Assembly (NCBI RefSeq): GCF_000526215.1 | Contig: NZ_JAFQ01000004.1 | Span: forward strand, 1,984,001-2,048,000 | Source: Nocardia sp. BMG51109 | Lineage (GTDB): Bacteria > Actinomycetota > Actinomycetes > Mycobacteriales > Mycobacteriaceae | Length of the DNA stretch: 64,000 nucleotides | Reading direction: 5' to 3' | Shown here: positions 51,243 through 59,421 of the stretch, piece after piece | Position numbering within the stretch: the stretch's first letter is position 1 | Layout of the letters: each line of letters opens with the position of its first letter | Program-made: the position numbers and the translations under genes | Notes under the pieces: generated by a model | Told to the model about the DNA's origin: nothing | What the model saw: the letters and a program-made list of their open reading frames with translations, nothing else | Databases searched by the model: none

Positions 51243-52172
51243 TCAGATGCGTTTCGGGCCTGGTTCGATCATGGTGAAATCTGTTGCATAATTGCAAACC
51301 TGCCCGTTGACCGGACAGCGCAGCACGTCATAAGTGCTATCGGCCAAAGAGTCGATGATCCGCTTATGGTCGGACCAGTCCCAACGCAACCAGCGATCGA
51401 CACACAGAATGGTGGCGGTGGCAGCTCCCGCCTTTTTCACCGCAATTGCCGCCCCTTGAGCACTTGCACCGGTAGTCCAGGTATCGTCAACAATCAGTAT
51501 GTTCTTGCCATAGACATGTTTGCGCCACTTGTCTTCGACAATGTACCGGTCTTCGGTCATCGCATGTTTGGTGCCGCTGCCCGGCCCGGGATCCAGTAGA
51601 AATCTGTGCATGGCAGGGGCCGTACCGGATAGTGGCAGGGCAGCCCTGGCAAGTGCCACTACCGGATGGGTGGCGTCAGGCCGTTCGGGGGACGGTACAA
51701 AGGTTAGAGAGTCCCAGGTACCGCCCGTCCATTGATGGAAACACGGGCGATGCATTTCTACCGTCGCCTGAACCATGAACTCCAAATCGTGGGAGCACTC
51801 TGGCACAAGTGGTGTTCCCCGATACCCCTTATAAGCCAGCATGTGGTGTGCAGACTGATGGAGTCCACCGGGAGACCTAGCAATTGCGTATGTGAGCAGG
51901 ATGGTGCGATCAGCAAGAAGTCCTGGAAAAGTTTCACGATGACCTTGGCACACCTTGCACAGGTCACAATCCGCTGGACCCCGACAGACAGTACAGATTC
52001 CAGGTGAGCCCGGCGTATAAGTGTTGCTGAAGAAGCCGCCCACCCTGTCCCGGACCATCCCGCGAAATAACAGCGCATGCACGGAGGCGCTGATGTTCTC
52101 CTTGCGAGCTCGCGCACGCTCACGTACCAATAATTCCTGCAGCTGTCGACCTGGCACGGGTGCAGAATTCAC
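51243..52172 (-). CDS. Phosphoribosyltransferase-fold protein, ShosT-like toxin candidate
   Basis: A 309-residue protein. The PRPP-binding loop ILIVDDTWTTGAS (residues 225-237) is a textbook type I phosphoribosyltransferase motif. Near the N-terminus a Cys cluster (C60, C63, C69, C72, C75) forms a zinc-ribbon, as in ComF-like proteins. It is coupled by a GTGA overlap to a DprA-like gene. The same pair makes up ShosTA, a toxin-antitoxin phage-defence system in which the PRTase (ShosT) is the toxin. The assignment rests on architecture and needs a similarity search. Confidence 0.75.
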   Translation of the reverse strand: MNSAPVPGRQLQELLVRERARARKENISASVHALLFRGMVRDRVGGFFSNTYTPGSPGICTVCRGPADCDLCKVCQGHRETFPGLLADRTILLTYAIARSPGGLHQSAHHMLAYKGYRGTPLVPECSHDLEFMVQATVEMHRPCFHQWTGGTWDSLTFVPSPERPDATHPVVALARAALPLSGTAPAMHRFLLDPGPGSGTKHAMTEDRYIVEDKWRKHVYGKNILIVDDTWTTGASAQGAAIAVKKAGAATATILCVDRWLRWDWSDHKRIIDSLADSTYDVLRCPVNGQVCNYATDFTMIEPGPKRI

Positions 52173-53122
52173 TGGAAGGTGCTCAAGAACTGGGATATCG
52201 TCGCAGGCTTATCAATTATCGCCATCGCCTGATCAATAGCTTCCTGCGCCGAGTCCGCCACATATACACCCGGCTCATTGCGCATCGCCAGACCCCAGCT
52301 AGTTGATTGGACCACGCTTCTGTTCAAAATTACCGGTCGACCGTGCGCGACTGCTTCTCGTGCCTGTATCCGTGTACCGCTTTTCTCACTTGCTTCGACT
52401 ATGACCGTCGCGGAGCCGTACGCACTCATGGTTACATTGCGGGCTGGAAACGAGTACCGCGTTGGCCCGTACTCCGGTAGGAAATGCGACAAAAGCATGC
52501 CCTTGGTAGCGATCTCAGATTGAAGGTCACGGTTTTCACGTGGATAAACATGGTTCAGGCCGTTTCCCAGCACTGCGACAGTCCGGCCGCCCGAATCCAA
52601 CGCAGCACGATGAGCAATCGTGTCGATTCCCCGCGCAAGTCCGGCGATCACGGTAATTTTCTGACCCGCTAGGCCCTTCGCCACTGTCCCGGCGAATCGA
52701 ATCGCAGCATCCGATGCGTCCCGCGATCCGACTACACAGACACCGACATCTCGATGCACCAATTCCCCGTCAGTGAATACCACCGGGGGAACTTGCCGAA
52801 CCGAACGCAGTCGCTCTGGGTAGCTGTCATCCATAAAGGTGTGGAAGCTGAACGGTGCTTGTTCCCACGCTTTCAGATCTTTCTCGGCTTGGTACAACAC
52901 CGTAGACGCCTCATCGTCGTCTTCGAACAGAGCGCTGGGATGCTCGTCGTCCCACAGCGATCGCGCGCTCCCGCGCTCGGCCACACGTCTGGTTAATTCG
53001 GACCATTCAGCGCGTTTCGGCGTCAACCGCATCATCGCTACCAAGGCCGAACGGTCATCTTCATTCCAAGAAGGCGTGTCACCAGTCGCCTCTCGCTCAT
53101 CCCAACCGCTGGTGGCGCTCAC
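52169..53122 (-). CDS. DprA-like (SLOG) protein, ShosA-like antitoxin candidate
   Basis: A 317-residue protein with the DprA Rossmann domain: VCVVGSRDASDAA (residues 128-140), VIAGLARGIDTIAHRAALDSGGRTVAVLGNGLNHVYPREN (159-197), then FPARNVTMSAYGSATVIVEASEKSGTRIQAREA. The first 110 residues are unlike chromosomal DprA and may be system-specific. The GTG at 53122 follows GAGGAGGTAGGTG. Not being in the core topA/dprA neighbourhood but paired with a PRTase points to ShosA rather than transformation. Confidence 0.78.
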   Translation of the reverse strand: MSATSGWDEREATGDTPSWNEDDRSALVAMMRLTPKRAEWSELTRRVAERGSARSLWDDEHPSALFEDDDEASTVLYQAEKDLKAWEQAPFSFHTFMDDSYPERLRSVRQVPPVVFTDGELVHRDVGVCVVGSRDASDAAIRFAGTVAKGLAGQKITVIAGLARGIDTIAHRAALDSGGRTVAVLGNGLNHVYPRENRDLQSEIATKGMLLSHFLPEYGPTRYSFPARNVTMSAYGSATVIVEASEKSGTRIQAREAVAHGRPVILNRSVVQSTSWGLAMRNEPGVYVADSAQEAIDQAMAIIDKPATISQFLSTFQ

Positions 53123-53171
53123 CGTGTGTCACCTACCTCCTCAAACTTCCCAAATAGAACTCTCATTCGAA

Positions 53172-53369
53172 CTATGACAGTGGCCACCGACACATTCTCG
53201 CATCGCGGAACGTTCTTGGCGCCACGATGGCCACCACCGACGCGCTGGCACCTCGACGTACGCTGAGCCTGATCGTCCGATGCACGACGCTCGCGCCCTC
53301 CGACGCCCAACGGGCCTCGTCGTCCCTCGCTTGCTCTTGCTGCCACCGAGAACGTACGACCATCGCCAC
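53172..53369 (-). CDS. Possible small basic protein before the DprA-like gene
   Basis: GTG/ATG starts at 53369/53363 after AGGTAGGTGG give about 65 residues (VVRSRWQQEQARDDEARWASEGASVVHRTIRLSVRRGASASVVAIV). The composition is like a coiled, charged protein. It would be the first gene of the defence operon if real. There is a competing frame at 53119-53346, so the support is weak. The rest of 53123-53542 shows nothing clear. Confidence 0.3.
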   Translation of the reverse strand: MAMVVRSRWQQEQARDDEARWASEGASVVHRTIRLSVRRGASASVVAIVAPRTFRDARMCRWPLS

Positions 53370-53542
53370 CTACCTACCTAGATCTTGTCATCAATGGAGG
53401 CAACCACGGCGACCTTGTAATCAGCGATTCGTCAGAGGGACTACACAGCCCGAGCAGCCAGACCCGTGCACGACCGGCCATCGATCAACTGCCGGCGCGG
53501 CTCGATCAGTCTGCCCGGCATCTGTCTGGGCCAGCGCAAGAG

Positions 53543-54037
53543 TCACCGCCCTTCGCGGGCGATGATTTCCTTGTCGACTCGTTCGAAGACCTCGGCCAGG
53601 ACCGCTATCTGGTCGGGGGTCAGGAGGTCGATGAAGTTGCGGCGGACCTCGGTGACGTGGGCGGGGGCTGCGGTGCGGAGGCGGTGCATGCCCTCTTCGG
53701 TGAGGTGGGCCAGGACGCCTCGGCCGTCTTCCTTGACGCTGGTGCGGCGGACGGTGCCCTGGGCTTCCATGCGGCGGATCTGGTGGGTGAGGCGGCTTCG
53801 GGAGGAGAGGACGCCGTCGGCCAGGTCGCTCATGCGGAGGGAGCGGGTGGGGGATTCGGACAGGAGGACCAGGATTCGGTATTCGTCCAGGCTCAGGTCG
53901 CTGTCGCGTTGGAGTTGGCGGTTCAGTTCCGCCAGCAGACGCTGGCCGCCGTCCATGTAGGCGCGCCAGGCCCGCTGCTGAGCCGAGCTGAGCCACCTCG
54001 GCTCCGGGGCCGGGCGACCGCTCGGTTCGTAAGCCAT
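53543..54037 (-). CDS. MarR-family regulator
   Basis: A 164-residue winged-helix regulator. LQRDSDLSLDEYRILVLLSESPTRSLRMSDLADGVLSSRSRLTHQIRRMEAQGTVRRTSVKEDGRGVLAHLTEEG is a full MarR core with recognition helix and wing. It lies downstream of, and in the same direction as, the FMN enzyme at 54079, 41 bp away, so it may control that gene or respond to a phenolic or lactate-like compound. Confidence 0.9.
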   Translation of the reverse strand: MAYEPSGRPAPEPRWLSSAQQRAWRAYMDGGQRLLAELNRQLQRDSDLSLDEYRILVLLSESPTRSLRMSDLADGVLSSRSRLTHQIRRMEAQGTVRRTSVKEDGRGVLAHLTEEGMHRLRTAAPAHVTEVRRNFIDLLTPDQIAVLAEVFERVDKEIIAREGR

Positions 54038-54078
54038 GCAGGCATTCTATTAGGCGCGATCGGGACCGGTCCTGCCGG

Positions 54079-55254
54079 TCAGCGGGCTGTCGCGAGCATC
54101 GCCCGGCTCAGGTCCGACACCGCGGCGCAGCCCGAAAGTCCCATGGCGACATCGAGATCCGCCAGCAGGATCCGCAGCGCGTGCCGGACTCCGGCGGCCC
54201 CGGCGAGGCCCAGACCGTAGGCCCACGGACGCCCGTAGAGGACCGCCTTGGCACCCAGCGACAGGGCGATCATCACGTCGGTGCCGGTGCGGATGCCGGA
54301 ATCGAACAGCACGTCCGTCCGGTCGCCGACGGTGGCGACGACCGCCGGAAGCGCATCGAGCGCGGCGATCGAACCGTCGACCTGGCGGCCGCCGTGGTTG
54401 CTGACGATCACCGCGTCGGCGCCGGCGTCGACCATCTGCCGAGCGTCGTCGGGGTGCAGCACACCCTTCACGGCGATCGGCAGGTCGGTCCACGCCCGCA
54501 GCCGGCCGATGTCGGCGGGCCGCAGGCCGTGGTTGCCGAACAGCCCGACCCAGGTCAGCACCGCCATCCGCAGCGCCTCCTCGCTCTCCTCCGGCGGGGC
54601 GGACAGCCGCGCGCGAAAGACCGGATCGGACAGGTAGTTCGCGATGCCCTTGCCGTGCAGGAAAGGGAGGTGGGCGAGTTCCAGATCGCGCGGGCGCCAG
54701 CCCAGTCCGGGGGTGTCGACGGTGACCACGATGGCACGGGCGCCCGCCTCGACCGCGCGCTCGACGAACGAGCGCGCCAGTTCGTCGTCGTTCGGCCAGT
54801 ACAGCTGGTACCACCAGGCACCGGCCGGCGCGGCCGCCTCCTCGATCGGGGTCGACGCGGCGGTGGACAGCACCATTCCCAGGCCCAGCTCCCGGGTCAC
54901 CTCCGCGACGATGGCCTCGCCGCGCTCGTGCAGCAGGCCGAGCACGCCGACCGGCGCGGTCAGCACCGGCGCCGCCAGCCGGGTGCCGAGCACCTCCACC
55001 GACAGGTCCCGCGCGTCGGACGCGCTGGTGCCGCGCCACATCCGCGGGATCAACCGGTAGCGATCGAATGCCGCCTCGTTCGCCGCCGCCGTGCGCTCGG
55101 CCGACGCGCTCCCCGCCACGTAGGCATAGGCCACCGCATCCAGTAATTCGCGGGCACGCTCGGCCAATCCGGCTGCCGTCATCGGCAATTCGGGGCACAC
55201 CCCGGCGAGCCCGGCGAGATAGATCTCGTTCTGGAAGTCGGCGAAACTGCTCAT
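54079..55254 (-). CDS. FMN-dependent alpha-hydroxy-acid oxidase, lactate 2-monooxygenase-like
   Basis: A 391-residue TIM-barrel flavoprotein. Visible are LSTAASTPIEEAA, WWYQLYWPNDDELA, the substrate/FMN motif IAVKGVLHPDDARQMVDAGADAVIVSNHGGRQVDGSIAALDALP (with the catalytic His in SNHGGR), FDSGIRTGTDVMIALSLGAKAVLYGRPW. The length and start (MSSFADFQNEIYLAGLAGV) match lactate 2-monooxygenase. The ATG at 55254 is chosen; the long open frame upstream is spurious. It converts lactate or a related 2-hydroxy acid. Confidence 0.9.
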   Translation of the reverse strand: MSSFADFQNEIYLAGLAGVCPELPMTAAGLAERARELLDAVAYAYVAGSASAERTAAANEAAFDRYRLIPRMWRGTSASDARDLSVEVLGTRLAAPVLTAPVGVLGLLHERGEAIVAEVTRELGLGMVLSTAASTPIEEAAAPAGAWWYQLYWPNDDELARSFVERAVEAGARAIVVTVDTPGLGWRPRDLELAHLPFLHGKGIANYLSDPVFRARLSAPPEESEEALRMAVLTWVGLFGNHGLRPADIGRLRAWTDLPIAVKGVLHPDDARQMVDAGADAVIVSNHGGRQVDGSIAALDALPAVVATVGDRTDVLFDSGIRTGTDVMIALSLGAKAVLYGRPWAYGLGLAGAAGVRHALRILLADLDVAMGLSGCAAVSDLSRAMLATAR

Positions 55255-55837
55255 TCCGGGAACGCTAGCCGCTTGTCCGGAAACCGCGGCACCGAATCGG
55301 CGCCCACAGTGCGATACCTGCCGTCGGAGGGGTGTGCACCGCGCGGCTGGATTCCGGCCGGAAGCATGCCGGAATGACGAGGAGTGCACGCCCGGACCGA
55401 CGAACAATGCGCGCCCGGGATGACGAACAGTGCGCGCCCTGAACGACGAGAGGTGCATACCCGGAAACGGGAGCAGAGCGTGCCGACCCGAGCGGGAGTG
55501 CGCCACAAGGACAAACGCCGCACACGCTCGACGGTGAATACCCGCCGGAACAACCGACTGAACACTCTCCGGCACGTCTCTCCGTGCCATCCACCCGAGC
55601 CTTCCCAGGCTCCCGTCGAGATACGGACCGCACCCAGGAACGACCGCGACGACGGTTGCTCCGATCTGCCCAGGCGAGCAAGGATTCCGCCGCTGTCGAC
55701 CCGCCGGGTCCGCCACCGATGCCTCCCCCAGCCCGCGCCCCATCGATCGACGGATGCGCTCCGAACGAGGAGGCGCGAGCGGGCATGCCTCGGCAGCGAG
55801 CGGGTATCCGGTGCGACGACTGGAAGAGGTGAGCGAG
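55255..55837. other. Intergenic region with repeats
   Basis: About 580 bp with no real gene, although frames stay open in several phases because of GC bias. It holds a REP-like palindrome and five 23-bp tandem repeats (55347-55482). Confidence 0.65.
55347..55482. repeat. REP-like palindrome and five degenerate 23-bp tandem repeats
   Basis: GGATTCCGGCCGGAAGCATG with GCCGGAATGACG downstream forms an interrupted dyad of a type widespread in bacterial intergenic DNA. It leads straight into repeats at 55368-55390, 55391-55413, 55414-55436, 55437-55459 and 55460-55482 with consensus CCCGGAATGACGA followed by ACAGTGCGCG. Confidence 0.8.
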
Positions 55838-56020
55838 ATGGCCGAAGACAACCGTGTGCTGGACCTGCGTCGGCGGGGCGAGGCGGCCGGGATCCCGGAC
55901 AGTTCCGCGATGACCGCCGACGAGCTGAGCCGGACGCTCGGCAAGATGGCCAAGGGTATCGACGCCGAGACCGCGAAGCAGGCGGTCGTCGAGAACGAGG
56001 ATGCGGAAAACCCTGGTTGA
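55838..56020 (+). CDS. Small hypothetical protein
   Basis: A 60-residue acidic helical protein (MAEDNRVLDLRRRGEAAGIPDSSAMTADELSRTLGKMAKGIDAETAKQAVVENEDAENPG). GAAGAGGTGAG precedes the ATG. The RRGEAAGIPDSSAMTADEL stretch recalls SAP/Rho-N-like motifs that bind nucleic acids, but this is only a resemblance. It stands alone before the oxidoreductase. Confidence 0.6.
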   Translation: MAEDNRVLDLRRRGEAAGIPDSSAMTADELSRTLGKMAKGIDAETAKQAVVENEDAENPG

Positions 56021-56089
56021 CCACGGCCGATCCCCCGGCGACGGCGCGGGGCGTCGAGCCGGGGTGGGCGGCGTCGTAAGGTCGCGGGT

Positions 56090-57079
56090 ATGGATGCGGT
56101 GACGCTCGAGGAGTTCGGTGAACCCGAGGTGATGCGGTGGGCGCAGGTGCCCGATCCCGCGGGGCCGGGGGCCGGCGAGGTGCTGATCGATGTCGCGGTC
56201 GCGGGTGTGAACCGCGCGGATGTGATGCAGCGGAAGGGTTTCTACCCGCCGCCGCCCGGGGCCAGCGAGACCATCGGGCTCGAGTGCTCGGGCGTGATCG
56301 CGGAGGTCGGCACGGGAGTGGACGATTTCCGGGCCGGCGATCGGGTGTGCGCGCTGCTGTCCGGCGGTGGGTACGCCGAGCGGGTGGTGGTGCCCGCGAC
56401 ACAGGTGCTGCCGGTACCCGAGGGCGTGGATCTGGCCGGGGCGGCGGCACTTCCGGAGGTGGCGGCCACCGTCTGGTCGAATCTGGTGATGCGGGCGGGG
56501 CTGCGCGAGGGGCAGCTGCTGCTGATCCACGGCGGCGGCAGCGGCATCGGGACGCACGCCATCCAAGTGGCGCGCAGCCGGGGCGCGCGGATCGCCGTGA
56601 CGGCCGGTTCGCAGTACAAACTCGACCGCTGCAAGGAATTGGGCGCGAGCATCCTGGTCAATTATCGCGAAGACGACTTCGTCGCCGCGGTGGCCGAATT
56701 CGGCGGCGCCGACGTCGTTCTCGACAATATGGGCGCGAAATACCTGGAGCGCAACGTCGCGGCGCTCGCCGACGACGGTCAGCTGTGTGTGATCGGCATG
56801 CAGGGCGGCGCCAGCGCGGAGCTGAATCTCGGCGCCCTGCTGGGTAAGCGCGGCACGATCCACGCCACCAACCTGCGCCGCCGCTCCGCCACCGGCCGTT
56901 CGAGCAAGGCGGAGATCATCGCCGAGCTGCGCACCCACCTGTGGCCGCTGATCGCCAACGGCACCGTCGCCCCGGTGGTGCACAAAGAACTCCCGGTCGC
57001 CGAAGCGGCCGAGGCGCACCGCCTACTGGACTCCCCCGAGACCGTCGGCAAGGTCGTGCTCCGTATTCGCGACCTCTGA
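56090..57079 (+). CDS. NAD(P)H quinone oxidoreductase (zinc-independent MDR)
   Basis: A 329-residue medium-chain reductase. GPGAGEVLIDVAVAGVNRADVMQRKGFYPPPPGASETIGLECSGVI is the quinone-oxidoreductase (PIG3/QOR) N-terminal domain without the zinc Cys. LLIHGGGSGIGTHAIQVARSRGARIAVT is the NADPH Rossmann loop. It probably reduces quinones or enones. It matches the position of Rv3777 beside the PLP-fold protein and Bpa in M. tuberculosis. Confidence 0.9.
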   Translation: MDAVTLEEFGEPEVMRWAQVPDPAGPGAGEVLIDVAVAGVNRADVMQRKGFYPPPPGASETIGLECSGVIAEVGTGVDDFRAGDRVCALLSGGGYAERVVVPATQVLPVPEGVDLAGAAALPEVAATVWSNLVMRAGLREGQLLLIHGGGSGIGTHAIQVARSRGARIAVTAGSQYKLDRCKELGASILVNYREDDFVAAVAEFGGADVVLDNMGAKYLERNVAALADDGQLCVIGMQGGASAELNLGALLGKRGTIHATNLRRRSATGRSSKAEIIAELRTHLWPLIANGTVAPVVHKELPVAEAAEAHRLLDSPETVGKVVLRIRDL

Positions 57080-57149
57080 GATCCGCGACCTCTGAGCGAC
57101 CGAACTCTGGGTATTCGCCCCCGCCCGGAGTTCGGCTCCCGCGCCGCGT

Positions 57150-58352
57150 TCAGTCCAGCGCGGCCAGCGCGCGGCCCAGCTGATCTATCTCGAATTTCGT
57201 TGTGTACGGCGCCAACCCGATGGTGACCGCACCGCCCTCGTCGTTGACGCCGAGGGCGTCGAGTAGTCGGCTGCCGCCGTGCACCCCGCTGAGCGTGCCG
57301 ACGCGGTGGTCGGCGAGCTTCGCGGAGACCTTCTCGGCCTGCATACCGGCGACGGTGAAGCTGACCGTGGGGATGCGGGTGGAGGCGCGGCCGATCACCG
57401 TCAGGCTCGGGACGCGGTCCAGCACGTCCATCAGGTGCTCGAACAGCTGGTCGTGATAGTCCTGCAGCGAGGTTATCGAGATCTCCAGGCGCTCCCGCCG
57501 CGTCCCCCGCGCCTGCTCGTCGAGTCCGGCGAGGTAGTCGATCGAGGTGGTGAGCCCGGCCAGCAGCGCGTACTGATGATGGCCGACCTCCAGCCGCTCG
57601 GCGCCCTTGGCATAGGGATTCAGCGACATCGACGGAATCCGGTCCAGGAACGCCGGATCCCGGAACACCAGCGCACCGACCTGCGGCCCGCCCCACGCGG
57701 GGGCCGACAGCGCCACCACGTCGGCGTTCAGCTCCTCTATGTCGAGCAGCGCGTACGGCGCCGCGCCGAAGCAGTCCGCGACCAGTAAACCGCCGACCTC
57801 ATGCACCCGGTCCGCCGCGACCCGCACGGCCGGCGCGGAGCCGACGATCGGGGACGCCGCCGTCAAGGCGACTAAACGAGCGGTGGGCCCGATCAGCTCC
57901 TCGAACTGCCAGGCCGGCATCTCGCAGGTCTCGATCTCCACCTCGGCCCAGCGCACATGGGCGCCATAGCGATTGGCGATGCGCAGCCACGGCGCGACGT
58001 TGGCCTCGTCGTCCAGACGCGACAGCACGATCCCGGTGCCCAGGCCGAGCCTGGAACTGAGCGACTCGGCCAGCCAGGCGAGCAGCACCGCGCGGTCCGG
58101 GCCGAGTACGACGCCCGCCGGATCGGCGCCGACCAGATCCGCGACCGCCTCGCGCGCGGCGTCCAGGATGGCCGCGCTGCGCCTGGTCGCGGTGTAGCGG
58201 CTGCCGTGCGTGAACCCGGAGGTGCGGAAACCCGTTGACACGGCGCGCGATACCGAATCGGGAACAAGCATCCCCGCTTGCGTGTCGAGATGGATCCAGC
58301 CGTCGCCCAGGGACGGTATCAACCCCCGAACCCGCGCGACGTCGTAAGTCAT
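57150..58352 (-). CDS. Class V aminotransferase-fold protein lacking the PLP lysine
   Basis: A 400-residue protein of the cysteine-desulfurase-like fold (YDVARVRGLIPSLGDGWIHLDTQAGMLVPDSV, DRAVLLAWLAESLSSRLGLGTGIVLSRLDDEANVAPWL, VADCFGAAPYALLDI). At the position of the Schiff-base lysine (usually S-x-K-x-x-GP) the sequence is ALSAPAWGGPQVGALVF, with no Lys. As I recall, the mycobacterial homologue Rv3778c also lacks it, so this is a family trait. It may be non-catalytic or use PLP differently. The ATG at 58352 is chosen. Confidence 0.8.
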   Translation of the reverse strand: MTYDVARVRGLIPSLGDGWIHLDTQAGMLVPDSVSRAVSTGFRTSGFTHGSRYTATRRSAAILDAAREAVADLVGADPAGVVLGPDRAVLLAWLAESLSSRLGLGTGIVLSRLDDEANVAPWLRIANRYGAHVRWAEVEIETCEMPAWQFEELIGPTARLVALTAASPIVGSAPAVRVAADRVHEVGGLLVADCFGAAPYALLDIEELNADVVALSAPAWGGPQVGALVFRDPAFLDRIPSMSLNPYAKGAERLEVGHHQYALLAGLTTSIDYLAGLDEQARGTRRERLEISITSLQDYHDQLFEHLMDVLDRVPSLTVIGRASTRIPTVSFTVAGMQAEKVSAKLADHRVGTLSGVHGGSRLLDALGVNDEGGAVTIGLAPYTTKFEIDQLGRALAALD

Positions 58353-58692
58353 GTGGGCCACTCTAAGGGCAGCAGGCGAGTGGATGTAACCGTGTCGGCG
58401 GCAACCATCGAGCCCCGCTCGGCCGCAGCGCAGCGGCGGGTACGGGTCGTCGCCGCGATCGCCCGGGTCACCATGCGGGGCGCCGCGCACGACGCGATCG
58501 GCACCGGACGACCGGCACGACGGAGGCAACCCGATGAGAGATCACGCGACATGGCAACCGACTTTCAACAAGACCGAACCACACACGAAGCGGACACGAC
58601 CGCAACAGAATACTGACCGCCGCGGACGGACATACCCGCAGTGCGTACCCTCGATGGACCCCGCCCCTTAGCGCGCCGCGGCGCGACAAGAC
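58353..58692. other. Divergent promoter region of the PLP-fold gene and bpa
   Basis: About 340 bp. A GTG-started frame on the plus strand (58380-58616) is open, but its first half is Arg/Ala-rich and its end (MATDFQQDRTTHEADTTATEY) does not resemble a known protein. I leave it uncalled. Confidence 0.5.
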
Positions 58693-59301
58693 ATGATGGA
58701 GATCATGACGCACTCGGACGGAGCACCGGATTCCATTGTGGTGATCGGCCCCGAAGGCAAGCCGTTGGTTATCCCGGCGAGCGCCCAAGGCGAGATGCCG
58801 TTCGCCGGCCAGGTCGTCGGCGATGCCGAGGCCGCCGCCGACCTGGACCCGGACGGCAAGGACGAATCGCTGGCCGACATGGTCGAGCAGCCGGCGAAGG
58901 TGATGCGCATCGGGACCATGATCAAGCAGCTGCTGGAGGAGGTGCGGGCCGCTCCCCTGGACGACGCCAGCCGCACCCGGCTCAAGGAGATACACCAGAC
59001 CTCCATCCGCGAGCTGGAGCAGGGGCTGTCGCCGGACCTGCGCGACGAGCTGGAACGGCTGGCGCTGCCGTTCAGCGAGGGCTCGATACCGTCCGACGCC
59101 GAGCTGCGCATCGCGCAGGCCCAGCTGGTCGGCTGGCTGGAGGGCCTGTTCCACGGCATCCAGACCGCGCTGTTCGCCCAGCAGATGGCCGCGCGCGCCC
59201 AGCTCGAGCAGATGCGGCACGCGCTCCCGCCGAGCGCGCAGATCCCCGGCGATCGTGGCCAGGGCGGCGGGCACGCGACCGGCGGCGGACAGTATCTCTG
59301 A
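58693..59301 (+). CDS. bpa: Bacterial proteasome activator Bpa/PafE
   Basis: A 202-residue homologue of Rv3780. The four-helix core (VEQPAKVMRIGTMIKQLLEEVRAAPLDDASRTRLKEIHQTSIRELEQGL, IAQAQLVGWLEGLFHGIQTALFAQQMAARAQLEQM) is strongly conserved. The protein ends GQYL, the HbYX-like tail that docks into the 20S core and opens its gate without ATP. Alternative starts at 58693 and 58705 are both possible. It helps degrade unfolded proteins and HspR. The neighbours are the same as in mycobacteria. Confidence 0.93.
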   Translation: MMEIMTHSDGAPDSIVVIGPEGKPLVIPASAQGEMPFAGQVVGDAEAAADLDPDGKDESLADMVEQPAKVMRIGTMIKQLLEEVRAAPLDDASRTRLKEIHQTSIRELEQGLSPDLRDELERLALPFSEGSIPSDAELRIAQAQLVGWLEGLFHGIQTALFAQQMAARAQLEQMRHALPPSAQIPGDRGQGGGHATGGGQYL

Positions 59302-59421
59302 GGCCGGGATCTCCCTCCCCGACGTCGGGATCTGCACGGTCAACGGCTCTGAACAGCGACCACGCGTGGTTTACGGCCCGCACGCAGCGACGGTCGTGAC
59401 GCACCGCTACAGTCGGTCACT

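Noticed and set aside
52169..53122. Housekeeping DprA for natural transformation
   Set aside because: It lacks the usual neighbours, has an unusual N-terminus and is coupled to a PRTase, so the defence-type pair is more likely. A search could reverse this.
53421..53996. Pro/Arg-rich 191-residue frame overlapping marR
   Set aside because: Composition is typical of an out-of-frame reading of the MarR gene.
55368..55482. Possible CRISPR array
   Set aside because: The 23-bp units are contiguous without spacers and degenerate, and no cas gene is nearby. No CRISPR array was seen anywhere in the window.
58380..58616. Possible small gene in the PLP-fold/bpa intergenic region
   Set aside because: Frame open only by GC bias; no ribosome binding site and no family-like sequence.
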